DNA of 64,000 nt. Origin: Planococcus rifietoensis (GTDB lineage: Bacteria > Bacillota > Bacilli > Bacillales_A > Planococcaceae). A program made the translations under genes and the position numbers. The DNA lies in contig NZ_CP013659.2 in assembly GCF_001465795.2 (NCBI RefSeq), positions 1,010,501 to 1,074,500 on the forward strand, read 5' to 3'. The notes under the pieces were generated by a model. It did not search any database. It worked only from the letters and a program-made list of their open reading frames with translations, and was not told where the DNA came from. Shown piece by piece: positions 9,063 to 18,826 of this stretch. Numbering within the stretch: position 1 is the stretch's first letter; each line of letters starts with the position of its first letter.

Positions 9063-9293
9063 TAGAATCTTTATAATCAAACGAAGAAAGGCCCGCAGTA
9101 GGGCATGCAATTTTGAAACCAGAGAGCCGATGGGAGGTGAAAATCGGCCAAAATGCATGCGTCGAATTACAGGCCCGGAGTTTGCGGAAGTGCCCCGTCT
9201 GGCACATTCGAGTGGGAGGATGCGTCCTCCAAGCTGGGTGGTACCGCGCATATGCGTCCCTGCATGAATTTCATGCAGGGGCTTTTTTGTGTC
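9063..9293 (+). promoter_or_regulatory. Tyrosine-specific T-box riboswitch leader of tyrS
   Basis: About 230 bases. The T-box sequence GGGTGGTACCGCG lies at 9237-9249 and forms the antiterminator bulge that pairs with the tRNA acceptor end. A TAC codon at 9166-9168 sits in the specifier loop of stem I and reads tRNA-Tyr, matching the downstream gene. The competing terminator is CCCTGCATGAA / TTCATGCAGGGG followed by TTTTTT (about 9257-9292). Uncharged tRNA-Tyr should allow read-through into tyrS. Confidence 0.93.
9257..9292 (+). terminator. T-box regulated terminator ahead of tyrS
   Basis: CCCTGCATGAA/TTCATGCAGGG hairpin followed by GCTTTTTT; mutually exclusive with the T-box antiterminator. 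Confidence 0.85.
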
Positions 9294-9317
9294 CCGGCAA
9301 TCAAGTGAAGCAGATAA

Positions 9318-10598
<1,281 letters not shown>

Positions 10599-10604
10599 AC
10601 ACTG

Positions 10605-10635
10605 ACGCCGCCAGCATCTGCTGGCGGCGTTTTCT
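10605..10635 (+). terminator. Terminator after tyrS
   Basis: CGCCGCCAGCA/TGCTGGCGGCG hairpin followed by TTTTCTT. Confidence 0.85.
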
Positions 10636-10649
10636 TAATGTTGTAATAT

Positions 10650-10674
10650 GTTTAGCGCATCTTCGACGGGGAAA
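10650..10674 (+). promoter_or_regulatory. SigB-type general stress promoter
   Basis: GTTTAG (10650-10655), 13-base spacer, GGGAAA (10669-10674), fitting the Bacillus SigB consensus GTTTAA-N12-15-GGGWAW. It lies about 60 bases upstream of a gene of the general stress protein family. Confidence 0.6.
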
Positions 10675-10732
10675 CATATATCACTAAGATGTATGAACAG
10701 GATTCCCAAACATGAAATGGAGGACGAGCAAT

Positions 10733-11281
10733 ATGTCACGAGTTGTCGGATCATATGGTACGGAGATGGAAGCGGTGGAAGTCATAGAGGATCTTCAGCG
10801 GCAAGGCTACCGCGACGAAGATATTTCGGTGCTCAGCAAAGACAAAAGAGACGTAGAACATATAACTGAAGAGACGGGGACACAAGCTGGCGAAGGAGCG
10901 GCAGCCGGTGCCGCTACAGGCGGAGCGCTCGGCGGCCTCGGCGGCGTCTTGGCCGGCCTGGGTGCACTGGCAATTCCGGGCATCGGGCCGATTGTAGCAG
11001 CCGGGCCGATTGCAGCTGGTCTTGCAGGTGCAGCAGCGGGAGCGGGCGTCGGCGGGATAGCTGGTGCATTGATCGGCCTCGGGGTCCCGGAAGACGAAGC
11101 CAAAAGCTATGAAGCCCAGTTCAAGGAAGGGCGTATCCTCGTCTTGCTAGAAGAGGATGAAGCGAAACAGCCCGAGCGCAATGATGTGGACACTTTCACA
11201 GAAAACGATGACCCATTGATTGGTACTGAACGCTCAACAAATATTCGCGGCGATGCCGGGCCGGGGCGTGACCGGCTGTAA
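10733..11281 (+). CDS. General stress protein (GsiB/YflT-like 17M family) with glycine-rich hydrophobic centre
   Basis: 182 residues from the ATG that follows GGAGG at the right distance; an ATG seven codons upstream lacks one. Residues 1-50 (RVVGSYGTEMEAVEVIEDLQ) form the heat-induced/YflT-type alpha-beta domain. Residues about 55-120 are a Gly/Ala-rich stretch with repeated small-residue motifs (GALGGLGGVLAGLGALA, AGLAGAAAGAGVGG), like glycine-zipper segments that insert in or sit on membranes. The C-terminus is acidic and polar. Members in Bacillus and Staphylococcus are induced by SigB; a SigB-like promoter is present here. Molecular function is unknown. Confidence 0.8.
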   Translation: MSRVVGSYGTEMEAVEVIEDLQRQGYRDEDISVLSKDKRDVEHITEETGTQAGEGAAAGAATGGALGGLGGVLAGLGALAIPGIGPIVAAGPIAAGLAGAAAGAGVGGIAGALIGLGVPEDEAKSYEAQFKEGRILVLLEEDEAKQPERNDVDTFTENDDPLIGTERSTNIRGDAGPGRDRL

Positions 11282-11294
11282 AGTTGGATAGACC

Positions 11295-11335
11295 AAAAAA
11301 ACCCCACGGCGCTATTATGCGCCGTGGGGTTTTTG
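11295..11335. terminator. Bidirectional terminator between the stress protein and the binding-protein gene
   Basis: AAAACCCCACGGCGC/GCGCCGTGGGGTTTT stem with a short loop and T-runs on both strands. Confidence 0.85.
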
Positions 11336-11345
11336 GAGTCTTGCA

Positions 11346-12158
11346 TTATACATGCGATTGCTTTTCTTTAATGAATGAAGGGAGCGGGAAATCCGCGAAA
11401 GCTTGTGGATGGACCAGTTTGCCAAGCTTGATGGCTCCTTCGATCAGCCTTGGTGAGGGACGGCAGAACAAAGCCTCTTCCATGACATGGATTTGTTTGA
11501 TCGCTTTCATCGATTGCCAGTCCGGGCGTTTCAACACGAGTTCCGGTTTGACTTTTGAAGTCATGATGCCGACCCAAGCGAGCAAAATATAGTCCGGATC
11601 GCGTTGTTTAACGGCATCCCAATCTGTTTGGATATTCGCCGTTTCCTCATCTTCGAAACAATTGCGGGCGCCGACAAGCCGGCTGATTTCGCTGAGCCAA
11701 TTGACGCCTCCCGGGGTGAAGACGGGTTTTGGCCACCATTCCCAGTAGAGGGACGGGGAGGACGTGGCGCTGTCGCCTCGTTTTTTCAGTTCGGAGATCG
11801 CTTCGTCATATTCCGCGAGAACATCCGAGCTGTCAAAGTGAATGGCTTCCGCGACTGTCTCCAGATCATCGCGGATGTCTGCAAGCGATTGGGGGTCCAG
11901 GATAAGGTGCGGGATATTGCGTTTTTCGAGCTCTTCAATATTTTTCTCCATGCCGGGCACGCTGAGCGATGCCAATACAATGTCTGGCGCAAGGGCTTCG
12001 ACTTCATCCATGCGTATGGAAAGATCCGGCCCGAGACGTGGAAGCCGTTCGATGCTCTTCGGCCAGTCGGAATAATCATCGACGCCGACCAGCAGATGAT
12101 CGGCTTTCAAAAAAGCGAGTAACTCAGTATTGCTTGGACATATGGATACGATTCGCAT
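11346..12158 (-). CDS. BtuF/FhuD-like helical backbone metal or cobalamin binding protein without signal peptide
   Basis: 270 residues. Two Rossmann-like lobes joined by a long helix, as in ABC-transporter binding proteins of the cobalamin/siderophore class; VSICPSNTELLAFLKADHLLVG and LAPDIVLASLSV are typical. It starts directly with MRIVSICPSN, with no signal peptide, lipobox cysteine or membrane helix, so it should stay in the cytoplasm. Members of this soluble subgroup in Bacillales are annotated cobalamin-binding, without experimental proof that I know of. No transporter permease or ATPase is nearby. Role unknown; an intracellular corrinoid or metal carrier is only a guess. Confidence 0.75.
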   Translation of the reverse strand: MRIVSICPSNTELLAFLKADHLLVGVDDYSDWPKSIERLPRLGPDLSIRMDEVEALAPDIVLASLSVPGMEKNIEELEKRNIPHLILDPQSLADIRDDLETVAEAIHFDSSDVLAEYDEAISELKKRGDSATSSPSLYWEWWPKPVFTPGGVNWLSEISRLVGARNCFEDEETANIQTDWDAVKQRDPDYILLAWVGIMTSKVKPELVLKRPDWQSMKAIKQIHVMEEALFCRPSPRLIEGAIKLGKLVHPQAFADFPLPSFIKEKQSHV

Positions 12159-12278
12159 AAAGACGCCTCCTTTATGGATTCAGTTTAGCATAGCTCGGGA
12201 AAGGAATCGACGAAACCAGGAGGACCTGGCTTCTTTCAAACTAAAGGCTGAAAAGATATTCGCGAAACAAAGGCCATA

Positions 12279-12313
12279 GAAAAAACCCCCCAGGCGAACC
12301 TGGAGGGTTTTCG
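12279..12313 (-). terminator. Terminator after rpsD
   Basis: On the minus strand AAAACCCTCCAGG/CCTGGGGGGTTTT hairpin with a CGAA-type loop followed by TTTTCT. Confidence 0.8.
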
Positions 12314-12321
12314 TCAATCGA

Positions 12322-12924
12322 TTAACGTGAGTAGAACTCAACGATCAATTGTTCGTTGATTTCAGCAGACAATTCGCTGCGCTCTGGGAGACGTACGAAT
12401 GTGCCTTCTTTTTTGTCAGCGTCGATTGAAACGTATTCTGGAACGAAGCTGTTTACTTCGATCGCTTCGTTGACAACATCAAGGTTGTTGGACTTTTCGC
12501 GGAAAGCGATTGTTTGTCCTGGTTTCACGCCGTAAGACGGGATGTCTACGCGTTTGCCATCAACAAGGATGTGGCCGTGGTTTACCAATTGGCGAGCTTG
12601 GCGGCGAGTGCGCGCAAGGCCGAGACGGTAAACAACGTTGTCAAGGCGTGTTTCAAGCAAGATCATGAAGTTCTCGCCGTGTTTGCCTTCCATTTTACCA
12701 GCTTTGTTGAACATCGTTTTGAACTGGCGTTCGTTAACTCCGTACATGAAGCGTAGTTTTTGTTTTTCTTGCAATTGCAAACCGTATTCAGAAACTTTAC
12801 GGCGTTGGTTAGCACCGTGTTGACCTGGTGCGTAAGGGCGTTTTTCGAGTTCTTTACCTGTGCCGCTCAAAGAAATTCCAAGGCGACGTGACAGTTTCCA
12901 TGCTGGACCTGTATAACGAGACAT
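12322..12924 (-). CDS. rpsD: 30S ribosomal protein S4
   Basis: 200 residues, standard S4 length. N-terminal segment ([26 protein letters not shown]) and the S4 RNA-binding domain at about 92-155 ([27 protein letters not shown]) are clear. S4 binds the 5' domain of 16S rRNA and starts small-subunit assembly. Lies alone, transcribed leftward, with a strong AGGAGGAG ribosome site. Like B. subtilis rpsD it is a single gene outside the large ribosomal clusters, with a long structured leader that fits feedback control by S4. Confidence 0.97.
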   Translation of the reverse strand: MSRYTGPAWKLSRRLGISLSGTGKELEKRPYAPGQHGANQRRKVSEYGLQLQEKQKLRFMYGVNERQFKTMFNKAGKMEGKHGENFMILLETRLDNVVYRLGLARTRRQARQLVNHGHILVDGKRVDIPSYGVKPGQTIAFREKSNNLDVVNEAIEVNSFVPEYVSIDADKKEGTFVRLPERSELSAEINEQLIVEFYSR

Positions 12925-12990
12925 AATGAGTCTCCTCCTCTAATTTGGTTTTTAGAGTAAAATAAAAACCAGATGTATTCATGCTGCAAG

Positions 12991-13063
12991 CCATTTTGTT
13001 TTCATGTACCTTCGCTCAGCAGCCAAGAGTTACGCGATACACCTCCGCAGAGGAACAAAATGG
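12991..13063 (-). promoter_or_regulatory. S4 autoregulatory-type leader of rpsD
   Basis: On the minus strand, CCATTTTGTT (13054-13063) and AACAAAATGG (12991-13000) form a perfect 10-bp closing stem around about 53 bases that can fold further. B. subtilis rpsD has a leader in the same place where S4 represses its own synthesis. The exact Rfam fold was not checked. Confidence 0.65.
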
Positions 13064-13108
13064 ACAAACCCGCACATACAACTGCTGCGATTATTTTACA
13101 CAAAGGCT

Positions 13109-13138
13109 AGTATAACCGAAATCAACTGTGACAGTCAA
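13109..13138 (-). promoter_or_regulatory. SigA promoter of rpsD
   Basis: On the minus strand TTGACT (13133-13138), 18-base spacer, TATACT (13109-13114), upstream of the structured rpsD leader. Confidence 0.6.
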
Positions 13139-13213
13139 TGGATAACGCGGAAGAAGCTCAGAAATGACGCTTTCTTTTTTTGTGTCCTCAGAGTAAAATG
13201 GAGATAGTTGTAA

Positions 13214-13228
13214 ATGTAAGCGCTTTCT
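13214..13228 (+). promoter_or_regulatory. Perfect cre box upstream of megL
   Basis: ATGTAAGCGCTTTCT matches the cre consensus WTGNAANCGNWNNCW at every position and ends 22 bases before the megL start codon, so bound CcpA would block transcription. A possible -10 (TAAAAT, 13193-13198) lies upstream. Confidence 0.75.
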
Positions 13229-13250
13229 ATTATTGGCGAGGGGTGTATGA

Positions 13251-14459
13251 ATGATGAAACAAAAGATGAAGTTTGAAACGGCCGTGATCCATGAGGGCTA
13301 TGATAGTTCTGTGCATCATGACAGTTTGGCTACGCCGCTTTATCAAACGTCTACGTATTCGTTCGCGAATGCCGAACAGGGAGAAGCCCGTTTTGCTGGG
13401 GAGCAGGACGGAAATATTTATTCGCGCCTCGGCAATCCGACAGTGCGCGTCTTGGAACAGCGCATGGCGGAGATCGAAGGCGGGGGAGGCGCGCTGGCAT
13501 TTGGGTCGGGGATGGCTGCAGTCAGTGCGATTCTTGTCTACTTGACGAAAGCAGGCGACCACGTGCTGTGTTCGCGCGGGATTTACGGCTGTACATTCGG
13601 CTTATTGGAAATCATGCAAGAAAAGTACGGCATTACGCATTCGCTCATTGCGATGACGACTGAAGAACAAATTGAACAGGCGATCCGGCCGGAGACGAAA
13701 GTCATTTACGTAGAAACGCCGATCAACCCGACTATGGAACTGGTCAATTTACGCGCAGTTGAAGCCGCCGCCAAAAAATATGGTTTGCGGGTCGTCGTCG
13801 ATAATACGTTCAGTTCGCCGTATTTGCAGAATCCGCTCGAGTTCGGCGCTGATTTTGTGCTCCATAGCGCGACCAAGTATTTGAACGGCCACGGCGATGT
13901 CATCGGCGGGGTTCTCGTCGGGGCAGATGCGGAGGAAATGCAAACGATCCGCATGACCGTCCAGAAAGATTTCGGGGGCATCATGTCGCCATTCGATGCG
14001 TGGCTGTTGATCCGTGGATTGAAGACTTTGCATGTGCGGATGGACCGCCATATAGACAATGCGGAAAAGATAGTCGCGTTTCTCCATGGCGAACAGGCAG
14101 TCAAGCGTATATTGTATCCATTTGATGCCGGACACCCACAAATGTCGATTGCCAAAAACCAGATGCGCCGCGGCGGCGGATTGATCTCGTTCGAGCTCGA
14201 AGGCGGGAAAAAACAGGCGCAGGAATTTTTGAATGCCTTGTCGCTCATCAAGATTGCCGTCAGCCTCGGCGATGCCGAAACCTTAATCCAGCATCCGGCA
14301 ACGATGACCCACGCGGTTGTCCCTCCGGAAGAGCGGGAGCGGATGGGCATCAGCGATTCACTCGTGCGCTTGTCGGTCGGGCTTGAGAACGTCGAGGATT
14401 TAATGGCCGATCTAGAGCAGGCTTTCGCTCAAATCAAATCCAATTTGCAGGAAATCTAA
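13251..14459 (+). CDS. megL: Methionine gamma-lyase-type PLP enzyme (Cys/Met metabolism family)
   Basis: 402 residues. PLP lysine in SATKYLNGHGD (K209). YGCTF at 112-116 carries the cysteine typical of methionine gamma-lyases (Cys116 of the Pseudomonas enzyme), where cystathionine lyases and synthases have other residues. NPTMELVNL, DNTFSSPYLQNP and SLGDAETLIQHPA further fit the family. Expected reaction: methionine to methanethiol, ammonia and 2-oxobutyrate; activity on homocysteine or cysteine conjugates is possible. Lies alone between rpsD and the free Met-sulfoxide reductase. A perfect cre box suggests repression by CcpA on good carbon sources. Confidence 0.82.
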   Translation: MMKQKMKFETAVIHEGYDSSVHHDSLATPLYQTSTYSFANAEQGEARFAGEQDGNIYSRLGNPTVRVLEQRMAEIEGGGGALAFGSGMAAVSAILVYLTKAGDHVLCSRGIYGCTFGLLEIMQEKYGITHSLIAMTTEEQIEQAIRPETKVIYVETPINPTMELVNLRAVEAAAKKYGLRVVVDNTFSSPYLQNPLEFGADFVLHSATKYLNGHGDVIGGVLVGADAEEMQTIRMTVQKDFGGIMSPFDAWLLIRGLKTLHVRMDRHIDNAEKIVAFLHGEQAVKRILYPFDAGHPQMSIAKNQMRRGGGLISFELEGGKKQAQEFLNALSLIKIAVSLGDAETLIQHPATMTHAVVPPEERERMGISDSLVRLSVGLENVEDLMADLEQAFAQIKSNLQEI

Positions 14460-14495
14460 AAAAGATCCCGGCAGATAGTCTGCCGGGATCTTTCG
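14459..14495. terminator. Bidirectional terminator between megL and the fRMsr gene
   Basis: AAAGATCCCGGCAGA/TCTGCCGGGATCTTT hairpin with a short loop. Confidence 0.8.
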
Positions 14496-14500
14496 TGTGT

Positions 14501-14980
14501 TTAGATGTGCTTCAATAAGGTTTCTGCAAACTTTTCAAGCCCGATGCGGTCTTCTTCCGTAAAACGGGCAAGTTCAGGGCTGTCGATGTCGAGCACGCCG
14601 TAAGCTTTGCCGTCCTTGAATAGCGGGACCACGATTTCCGAGCGTGAAGCGGCGTCGCAGGCGATGTGGCCAGGGAAGGCATGGACATCATCAATGAGCA
14701 TTGTTTCATTTTTATCGATGGCTGTGCCGCATACCCCTTTTCCGACCGGGATGCGAACGCAAGCTGGCATTCCCTGGAATGGGCCAAGGACAAGTTCGCC
14801 CTCTTCCATCAAATAAAATCCAACCCAATTGATGCGGTCAAGGAATTGGCCAAGCAGTGCGGAAGCGTTCGATAAATTGGCAATGCGGTTCGGCTCGCCT
14901 GCAAGCAGGGCGTCCAGTTGTTTGTTGAGCAGATTGTATTGCTCTTCGCGTGTGCCGCTGTAAGTGGATGTAGCAAACAT
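14501..14980 (-). CDS. msrC: Free methionine-(R)-sulfoxide reductase (GAF domain, YtsP type)
   Basis: 159 residues forming one GAF domain. The three conserved cysteines of free-Met-R-sulfoxide reductases are present in MPACVRIPVG, KGVCGTAI and HIACDAASRSE. The enzyme reduces free methionine-R-sulfoxide, not protein-bound residues, usually with thioredoxin as donor. It follows hisJ by 29 bases on the same strand and is probably cotranscribed, as in B. subtilis (ytsP near hisJ and rpsD). The nearby convergent megL also handles methionine, but no joint regulation is evident. Confidence 0.88.
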   Translation of the reverse strand: MFATSTYSGTREEQYNLLNKQLDALLAGEPNRIANLSNASALLGQFLDRINWVGFYLMEEGELVLGPFQGMPACVRIPVGKGVCGTAIDKNETMLIDDVHAFPGHIACDAASRSEIVVPLFKDGKAYGVLDIDSPELARFTEEDRIGLEKFAETLLKHI

Positions 14981-15009
14981 GAAATCATCTCATTTCTAAA
15001 AGTTTCTAT

Positions 15010-15810
15010 TTAATAGTGTTCAGTATAAAAGCGATCTGCGTATTTGTGCAAGCCTTCAGCACTATGGGCATCCGATCCGAAGACGAGCGGGATGCCGAGC
15101 TCGCGCGCATAGGCGACATAAGGCTCCGGGGGATAGAATTCCAGGCAGCCTGGTTTTGACAGCCCAGCAGAATTGACATCCAGTTCATAGCCATGATCTT
15201 TAATCATTTTGAGGATGGTGCGGATGCGGGCATCGTCATCGATGTGTTCCTGATGGACGTGCTGGAATTTATGGCATAAAGTCGGATGGCCGATGCGCTT
15301 CGGTTTATGGGGCCCAAGGTCTGCCAATATGGAAGCTTCGACCGTATCATAATACAGATCGTAAACGGCTTGTACAGAGCCCATGTCTTTTGCAAGGTCC
15401 ATAAACACTTCCGCACTGAAGTCAGAGCAGATCCAGCGGTCTTGATAGCGCAGGAAATGGACCGACAAAATGGCGTCTTCCAGTTTTGGCCCTGCCTGTT
15501 CGAGCAGTTGTGCTGTCTGTTTTTCGAAGCCTTGGATAAAATCCACTTCCAAGCCGCTGCGAATCCGCATAGCTGGCGCTTGCGCTTTGGCCTTATCGAG
15601 CGCTTCGAAATAGGCTGGCAATTCGCCCATTTCCATGCCGCTATCTTGATCGGGCGTCGTATCTGTAAAGCCGGCAGGCAGAGGGGCATGCTCGGTAAAA
15701 CTGATATCTGAGAATCCATTTTTTTCCGCTTTTTCGATATAAGCATGGAACGGGTCGTTTGTTCCGTGGGGGCAGAAGGGGGTGTGGATATGGCCATCGC
15801 GTTTATTCAT
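15010..15810 (-). CDS. hisJ: Histidinol-phosphatase, PHP family
   Basis: 266 residues from MNKRDGHIHTPFCPHG, the start that matches B. subtilis HisJ (268 residues) and has a GGTGA ribosome site; an ATG four codons upstream is less likely. HIHTPFCPHG and FTEHAPLP supply PHP-domain metal ligands. Later metal-binding parts are LEVDFIQG and FGSDAHSAEGL. It removes phosphate from L-histidinol phosphate, the penultimate histidine pathway step, and is encoded away from the main his operon. Upstream gene of a likely two-gene unit with the fRMsr gene; divergent from ezrA. Confidence 0.92.
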   Translation of the reverse strand: MNKRDGHIHTPFCPHGTNDPFHAYIEKAEKNGFSDISFTEHAPLPAGFTDTTPDQDSGMEMGELPAYFEALDKAKAQAPAMRIRSGLEVDFIQGFEKQTAQLLEQAGPKLEDAILSVHFLRYQDRWICSDFSAEVFMDLAKDMGSVQAVYDLYYDTVEASILADLGPHKPKRIGHPTLCHKFQHVHQEHIDDDARIRTILKMIKDHGYELDVNSAGLSKPGCLEFYPPEPYVAYARELGIPLVFGSDAHSAEGLHKYADRFYTEHY

Positions 15811-15960
15811 AAAGTTCACCATCTTTTCAATTTGATAAAATTATTCCCTGTTTTCTTCTAATTTGGCAAACAAAAGAGTAGAATACATGTTAAAATAAAA
15901 GAATCATTAAACATACTTATGTAACCGGTAATGTATTTGGAACAGGGGGCTAAATGACTT

Positions 15961-17655
15961 ATGATGGAGTATATCATCATTGCGGTCATCATTCTATTGG
16001 CGCTGCTTATCATCGGCATGGTGTTTCGAAAAAAACACAATGCGGAAATCGAGCGTCTGGAACAACTGAAACTGCAACTAAAAGAGAAACCAATTATGGA
16101 AGAACTTACTAAAGTGAAACAATTAAACTTGAATGGCCAGACAGAGGAAATGTTCGAGCGCTGGCGCAATAAATGGGACGAAATCATGGATGTCGATATC
16201 CCGAAAATAGACGCAACACTCTATGACGCAGAAGAATCGATCAAACGTTTTAATTTCCCGAAAGCTTCCAAACTCGAAAAACAAGCCGAAGTGAAAATAG
16301 ATGATGCCGACCGGCAAATCGCGGTCATTTTCGCGGAACTGGACGAGTTGATCGGCAGTGAAGAGAAAAACCGCAGCGAAATGGATCTAATCCAGGATAA
16401 ATACGTTCGTGCCCGCAAAAACCTGCTTGCGCATAAGTCTTCGTACGGCGCGGCTGCCGGGCCGCTTGAGAAGCGCTTGGAATCATTTGTCCAACGCTTT
16501 GAGGAATACGACCAGCTGACGGAAGAAGGCAATTACTTAAGAGCACGGGAGACGGTCATCAATTTGTCGGCTGACAGCGCACAAGCCTTTATGCTGGTAG
16601 ACGATATCCCGATGATGCTGACGGAAATCGATGAGAAGATTCCGCAGGATTTGACTCAACTGCGCCAAGGCAAACAAGAGATGGAAGAGCAGTCGTATTA
16701 CCTCAATCATCTTGGGTTGACCGAGAAAATCGAAGAAATCGAGCAAGAGCTGGCTGTCTTGAAAAAACAACTGGAAACTTTAGAAGTAACCGATAGCAAA
16801 AACCAAGTCGACGAAATTAAAGACCGGATCGACGCCATGTACGACCTGCTTGAAAAAGAAGTGGCGGCAAAACATTATATCGACCAGCATTTGATGGACA
16901 CAGAGCGCCACCTGCAAGTGGTTGCGCGCGATACCCAGGAACTGGAAGAAGAAAGCCGTTATGTGCAGCACAGCTATAAAATCACGGACCAAGAAGCGGC
17001 AATTCCGAAGACTTGCTTAGAGAAAGTCGAACAGCTTGCAAAGCGCTTTGAATTATTGGCGAACCGCTTGGAAGAAGACCAATCCGCCTATTCGAGCCTT
17101 CAGGACGAATTGATGCACATCCGTGAAGATTTGACGATCGTCGATTCCACACAGATGGACTTCACCGATGCATTGAAAAACCTGCGTGTTGAGGAAAACA
17201 AAGCCCGTATTCATGTAGAAGAATTGAGGCGCCGCCTTCAGGAAACGGACCGCATGCTGCATAAAGCGAACATCCCGGGCATTCCGGAAGACATGGATGT
17301 CCGCCTCGAGGAAGCAGAAGAGCATTTGTTTGTTGCGATGCGCGCGCTTCGCGAAGTGCCCCTTAATATGAAGCTAGTCGATAATTACATGGAGCAAGCA
17401 GAAACTAGTATTACGGATGTGGAGATCAAAGCGAAAGAAATGGTCGAAAACGTCTTGCTGGTGGAACGCATTATCCAGTACGGAAACCGTTACCGGAAGA
17501 CGAATCCACAGCTTCACGCCCATCTGTTGGAAGCGGAAGAATCGTTCCGCCAAATGCGCTATACGAAAGCGCTCGAAGAAGCGGCGACGGCTGTCGAGAA
17601 TTTTGAACCCGGTTCGATGAAACGCATTGAAGTGCTCGTAAAAGATAAAGACTAA
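15961..17655 (+). CDS. ezrA: Septation ring formation regulator EzrA
   Basis: 564 residues (B. subtilis 562). One N-terminal membrane helix (about 3-23) followed by a long alpha-helical, heptad-rich cytoplasmic region built of spectrin-like repeats, and the typical QNR-like patch near the C-terminus (IIQYGNRYRKTNPQLHAHL). EzrA binds FtsZ, prevents extra Z rings near the poles and helps recruit PBP1 to the septum. The start at 15961 (MMEYIII) follows GGGGG at a somewhat long distance; the second ATG is equally possible. Single gene with its own terminator. Confidence 0.95.
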   Translation: MMEYIIIAVIILLALLIIGMVFRKKHNAEIERLEQLKLQLKEKPIMEELTKVKQLNLNGQTEEMFERWRNKWDEIMDVDIPKIDATLYDAEESIKRFNFPKASKLEKQAEVKIDDADRQIAVIFAELDELIGSEEKNRSEMDLIQDKYVRARKNLLAHKSSYGAAAGPLEKRLESFVQRFEEYDQLTEEGNYLRARETVINLSADSAQAFMLVDDIPMMLTEIDEKIPQDLTQLRQGKQEMEEQSYYLNHLGLTEKIEEIEQELAVLKKQLETLEVTDSKNQVDEIKDRIDAMYDLLEKEVAAKHYIDQHLMDTERHLQVVARDTQELEEESRYVQHSYKITDQEAAIPKTCLEKVEQLAKRFELLANRLEEDQSAYSSLQDELMHIREDLTIVDSTQMDFTDALKNLRVEENKARIHVEELRRRLQETDRMLHKANIPGIPEDMDVRLEEAEEHLFVAMRALREVPLNMKLVDNYMEQAETSITDVEIKAKEMVENVLLVERIIQYGNRYRKTNPQLHAHLLEAEESFRQMRYTKALEEAATAVENFEPGSMKRIEVLVKDKD

Positions 17656-17665
17656 GAAAATAACG

Positions 17666-17699
17666 AAACCACCAGCAGATAAGCTGGTGGTTTTCTTTT
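17666..17699 (+). terminator. Terminator after ezrA
   Basis: AAACCACCAGC/GCTGGTGGTTT hairpin followed by TTCTTTTC. It overlaps the space just before the nifZ ribosome site. Confidence 0.75.
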
Positions 17700-17713
17700 C
17701 GGAGGGATTGCAA

Positions 17714-18826
17714 ATGATTTATTTGGATAATAGCGCAACGACCGAACCCGACCCGCAAGTGCTCGAAACCTATGTAAAGGCGAGCAACCGCTATTTCGCG
17801 AATCCGTCATCGCTTCATCGCTTGGGAAACGAAGCGGAAGACTTACTCGAGTCGGCGCGCAGCCAGATCAAGGGCCTGCTCGGCTATGGGCGCATAATTT
17901 TCACATCCGGCGGCACCGAAGCGAATAACCTGGCGATTCGGGGGGCCGCTCATGCCAATCAAGAAAAAGGGCGGCACATCATCTCGTGCAAAACCGAACA
18001 CCCATCGGTTTTGGAACCGTTGAAGCAACTCGAAAAAGAAGGATTTGAAATCACGCTGCTTTCAGTCGATAGAAAAGGCGCGATCGATCTCGCTGACCTG
18101 CAGCAGGCGCTTCGGGTAGATACAATTCTCGTCAGCCTGATGCAAGTCAATAATGAAATCGGCACGATCCATCCGCTGGCAGACATTCGGCGCATGCTTA
18201 ACAACCACCGGGCGCTGTTTCATGTTGACGCCGTGCAAGGCGCCGGTAAACTGCTACTAAGCGAGCAAGAGATGCCGGATTTACTGACCGTCTCTGCACA
18301 TAAGTTTCATGGGTTGAAGAACAGCGGGGTTTTGGCCGTCCATAAGGCGGAACTCGAACCAATCTTGTTCGGCGGCGGCCAAGAAGGCGGACTTCGCAGT
18401 GGCACGGTCTCGGTTCCGAATGCTGCAGCACTGGCAAAAGCATTGCGCCTTGCAACACCAAACCCTGATCATCTAGAATGGAATGCGGAATTGCGCAGCT
18501 TTTTCGCTGGATACAAAGACATTTACATCGTCAGCCCATCTAGTGCAGCGCCGCATATCCTGGCTGTGGCGATCGCTGGCATGCGCGGGGAGACTTTAGT
18601 CGGTGCCTTGCAGCAAGAAGGCGTCATCGTTTCCACTTCGAGCGCCTGTTCTTCCAAGAATAAGCAGGCAAGCCACGTCATTGAAGCAATCGGCTTGCCG
18701 CGCGAATACCGTGACGGCACAATCCGCATCAGCTTTGGCGCCATGACCACCCATGAAGACATCAGCGAATTGAAGAAACGTTTTCATAAAGCGCATCAAT
18801 TGATCAAAGGAGTCGAACAATCATGA
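17714..18826 (+). CDS. nifZ: NifS/IscS-type cysteine desulfurase dedicated to ThiI
   Basis: 370 residues from ATG at 17714, which follows GGAGGG; a start nine codons upstream would lie in the ezrA terminator. PLP lysine in SAHKFHG (K197) and the catalytic loop cysteine in STSSACSS (C312). Takes sulfur from cysteine as a persulfide. It overlaps thiI by 4 bases (ATGA), and in B. subtilis the equivalent NifZ supplies ThiI for 4-thiouridine in tRNA, so the same job is inferred. The braB and yttP genes that lie near it in B. subtilis are absent here. Confidence 0.9.
   Translation: MIYLDNSATTEPDPQVLETYVKASNRYFANPSSLHRLGNEAEDLLESARSQIKGLLGYGRIIFTSGGTEANNLAIRGAAHANQEKGRHIISCKTEHPSVLEPLKQLEKEGFEITLLSVDRKGAIDLADLQQALRVDTILVSLMQVNNEIGTIHPLADIRRMLNNHRALFHVDAVQGAGKLLLSEQEMPDLLTVSAHKFHGLKNSGVLAVHKAELEPILFGGGQEGGLRSGTVSVPNAAALAKALRLATPNPDHLEWNAELRSFFAGYKDIYIVSPSSAAPHILAVAIAGMRGETLVGALQQEGVIVSTSSACSSKNKQASHVIEAIGLPREYRDGTIRISFGAMTTHEDISELKKRFHKAHQLIKGVEQS

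Noticed and set aside
13706..14350. 214-codon minus-strand frame opposite megL
   Set aside because: Ser/Arg/Trp-rich antisense product without family features; megL is certain.
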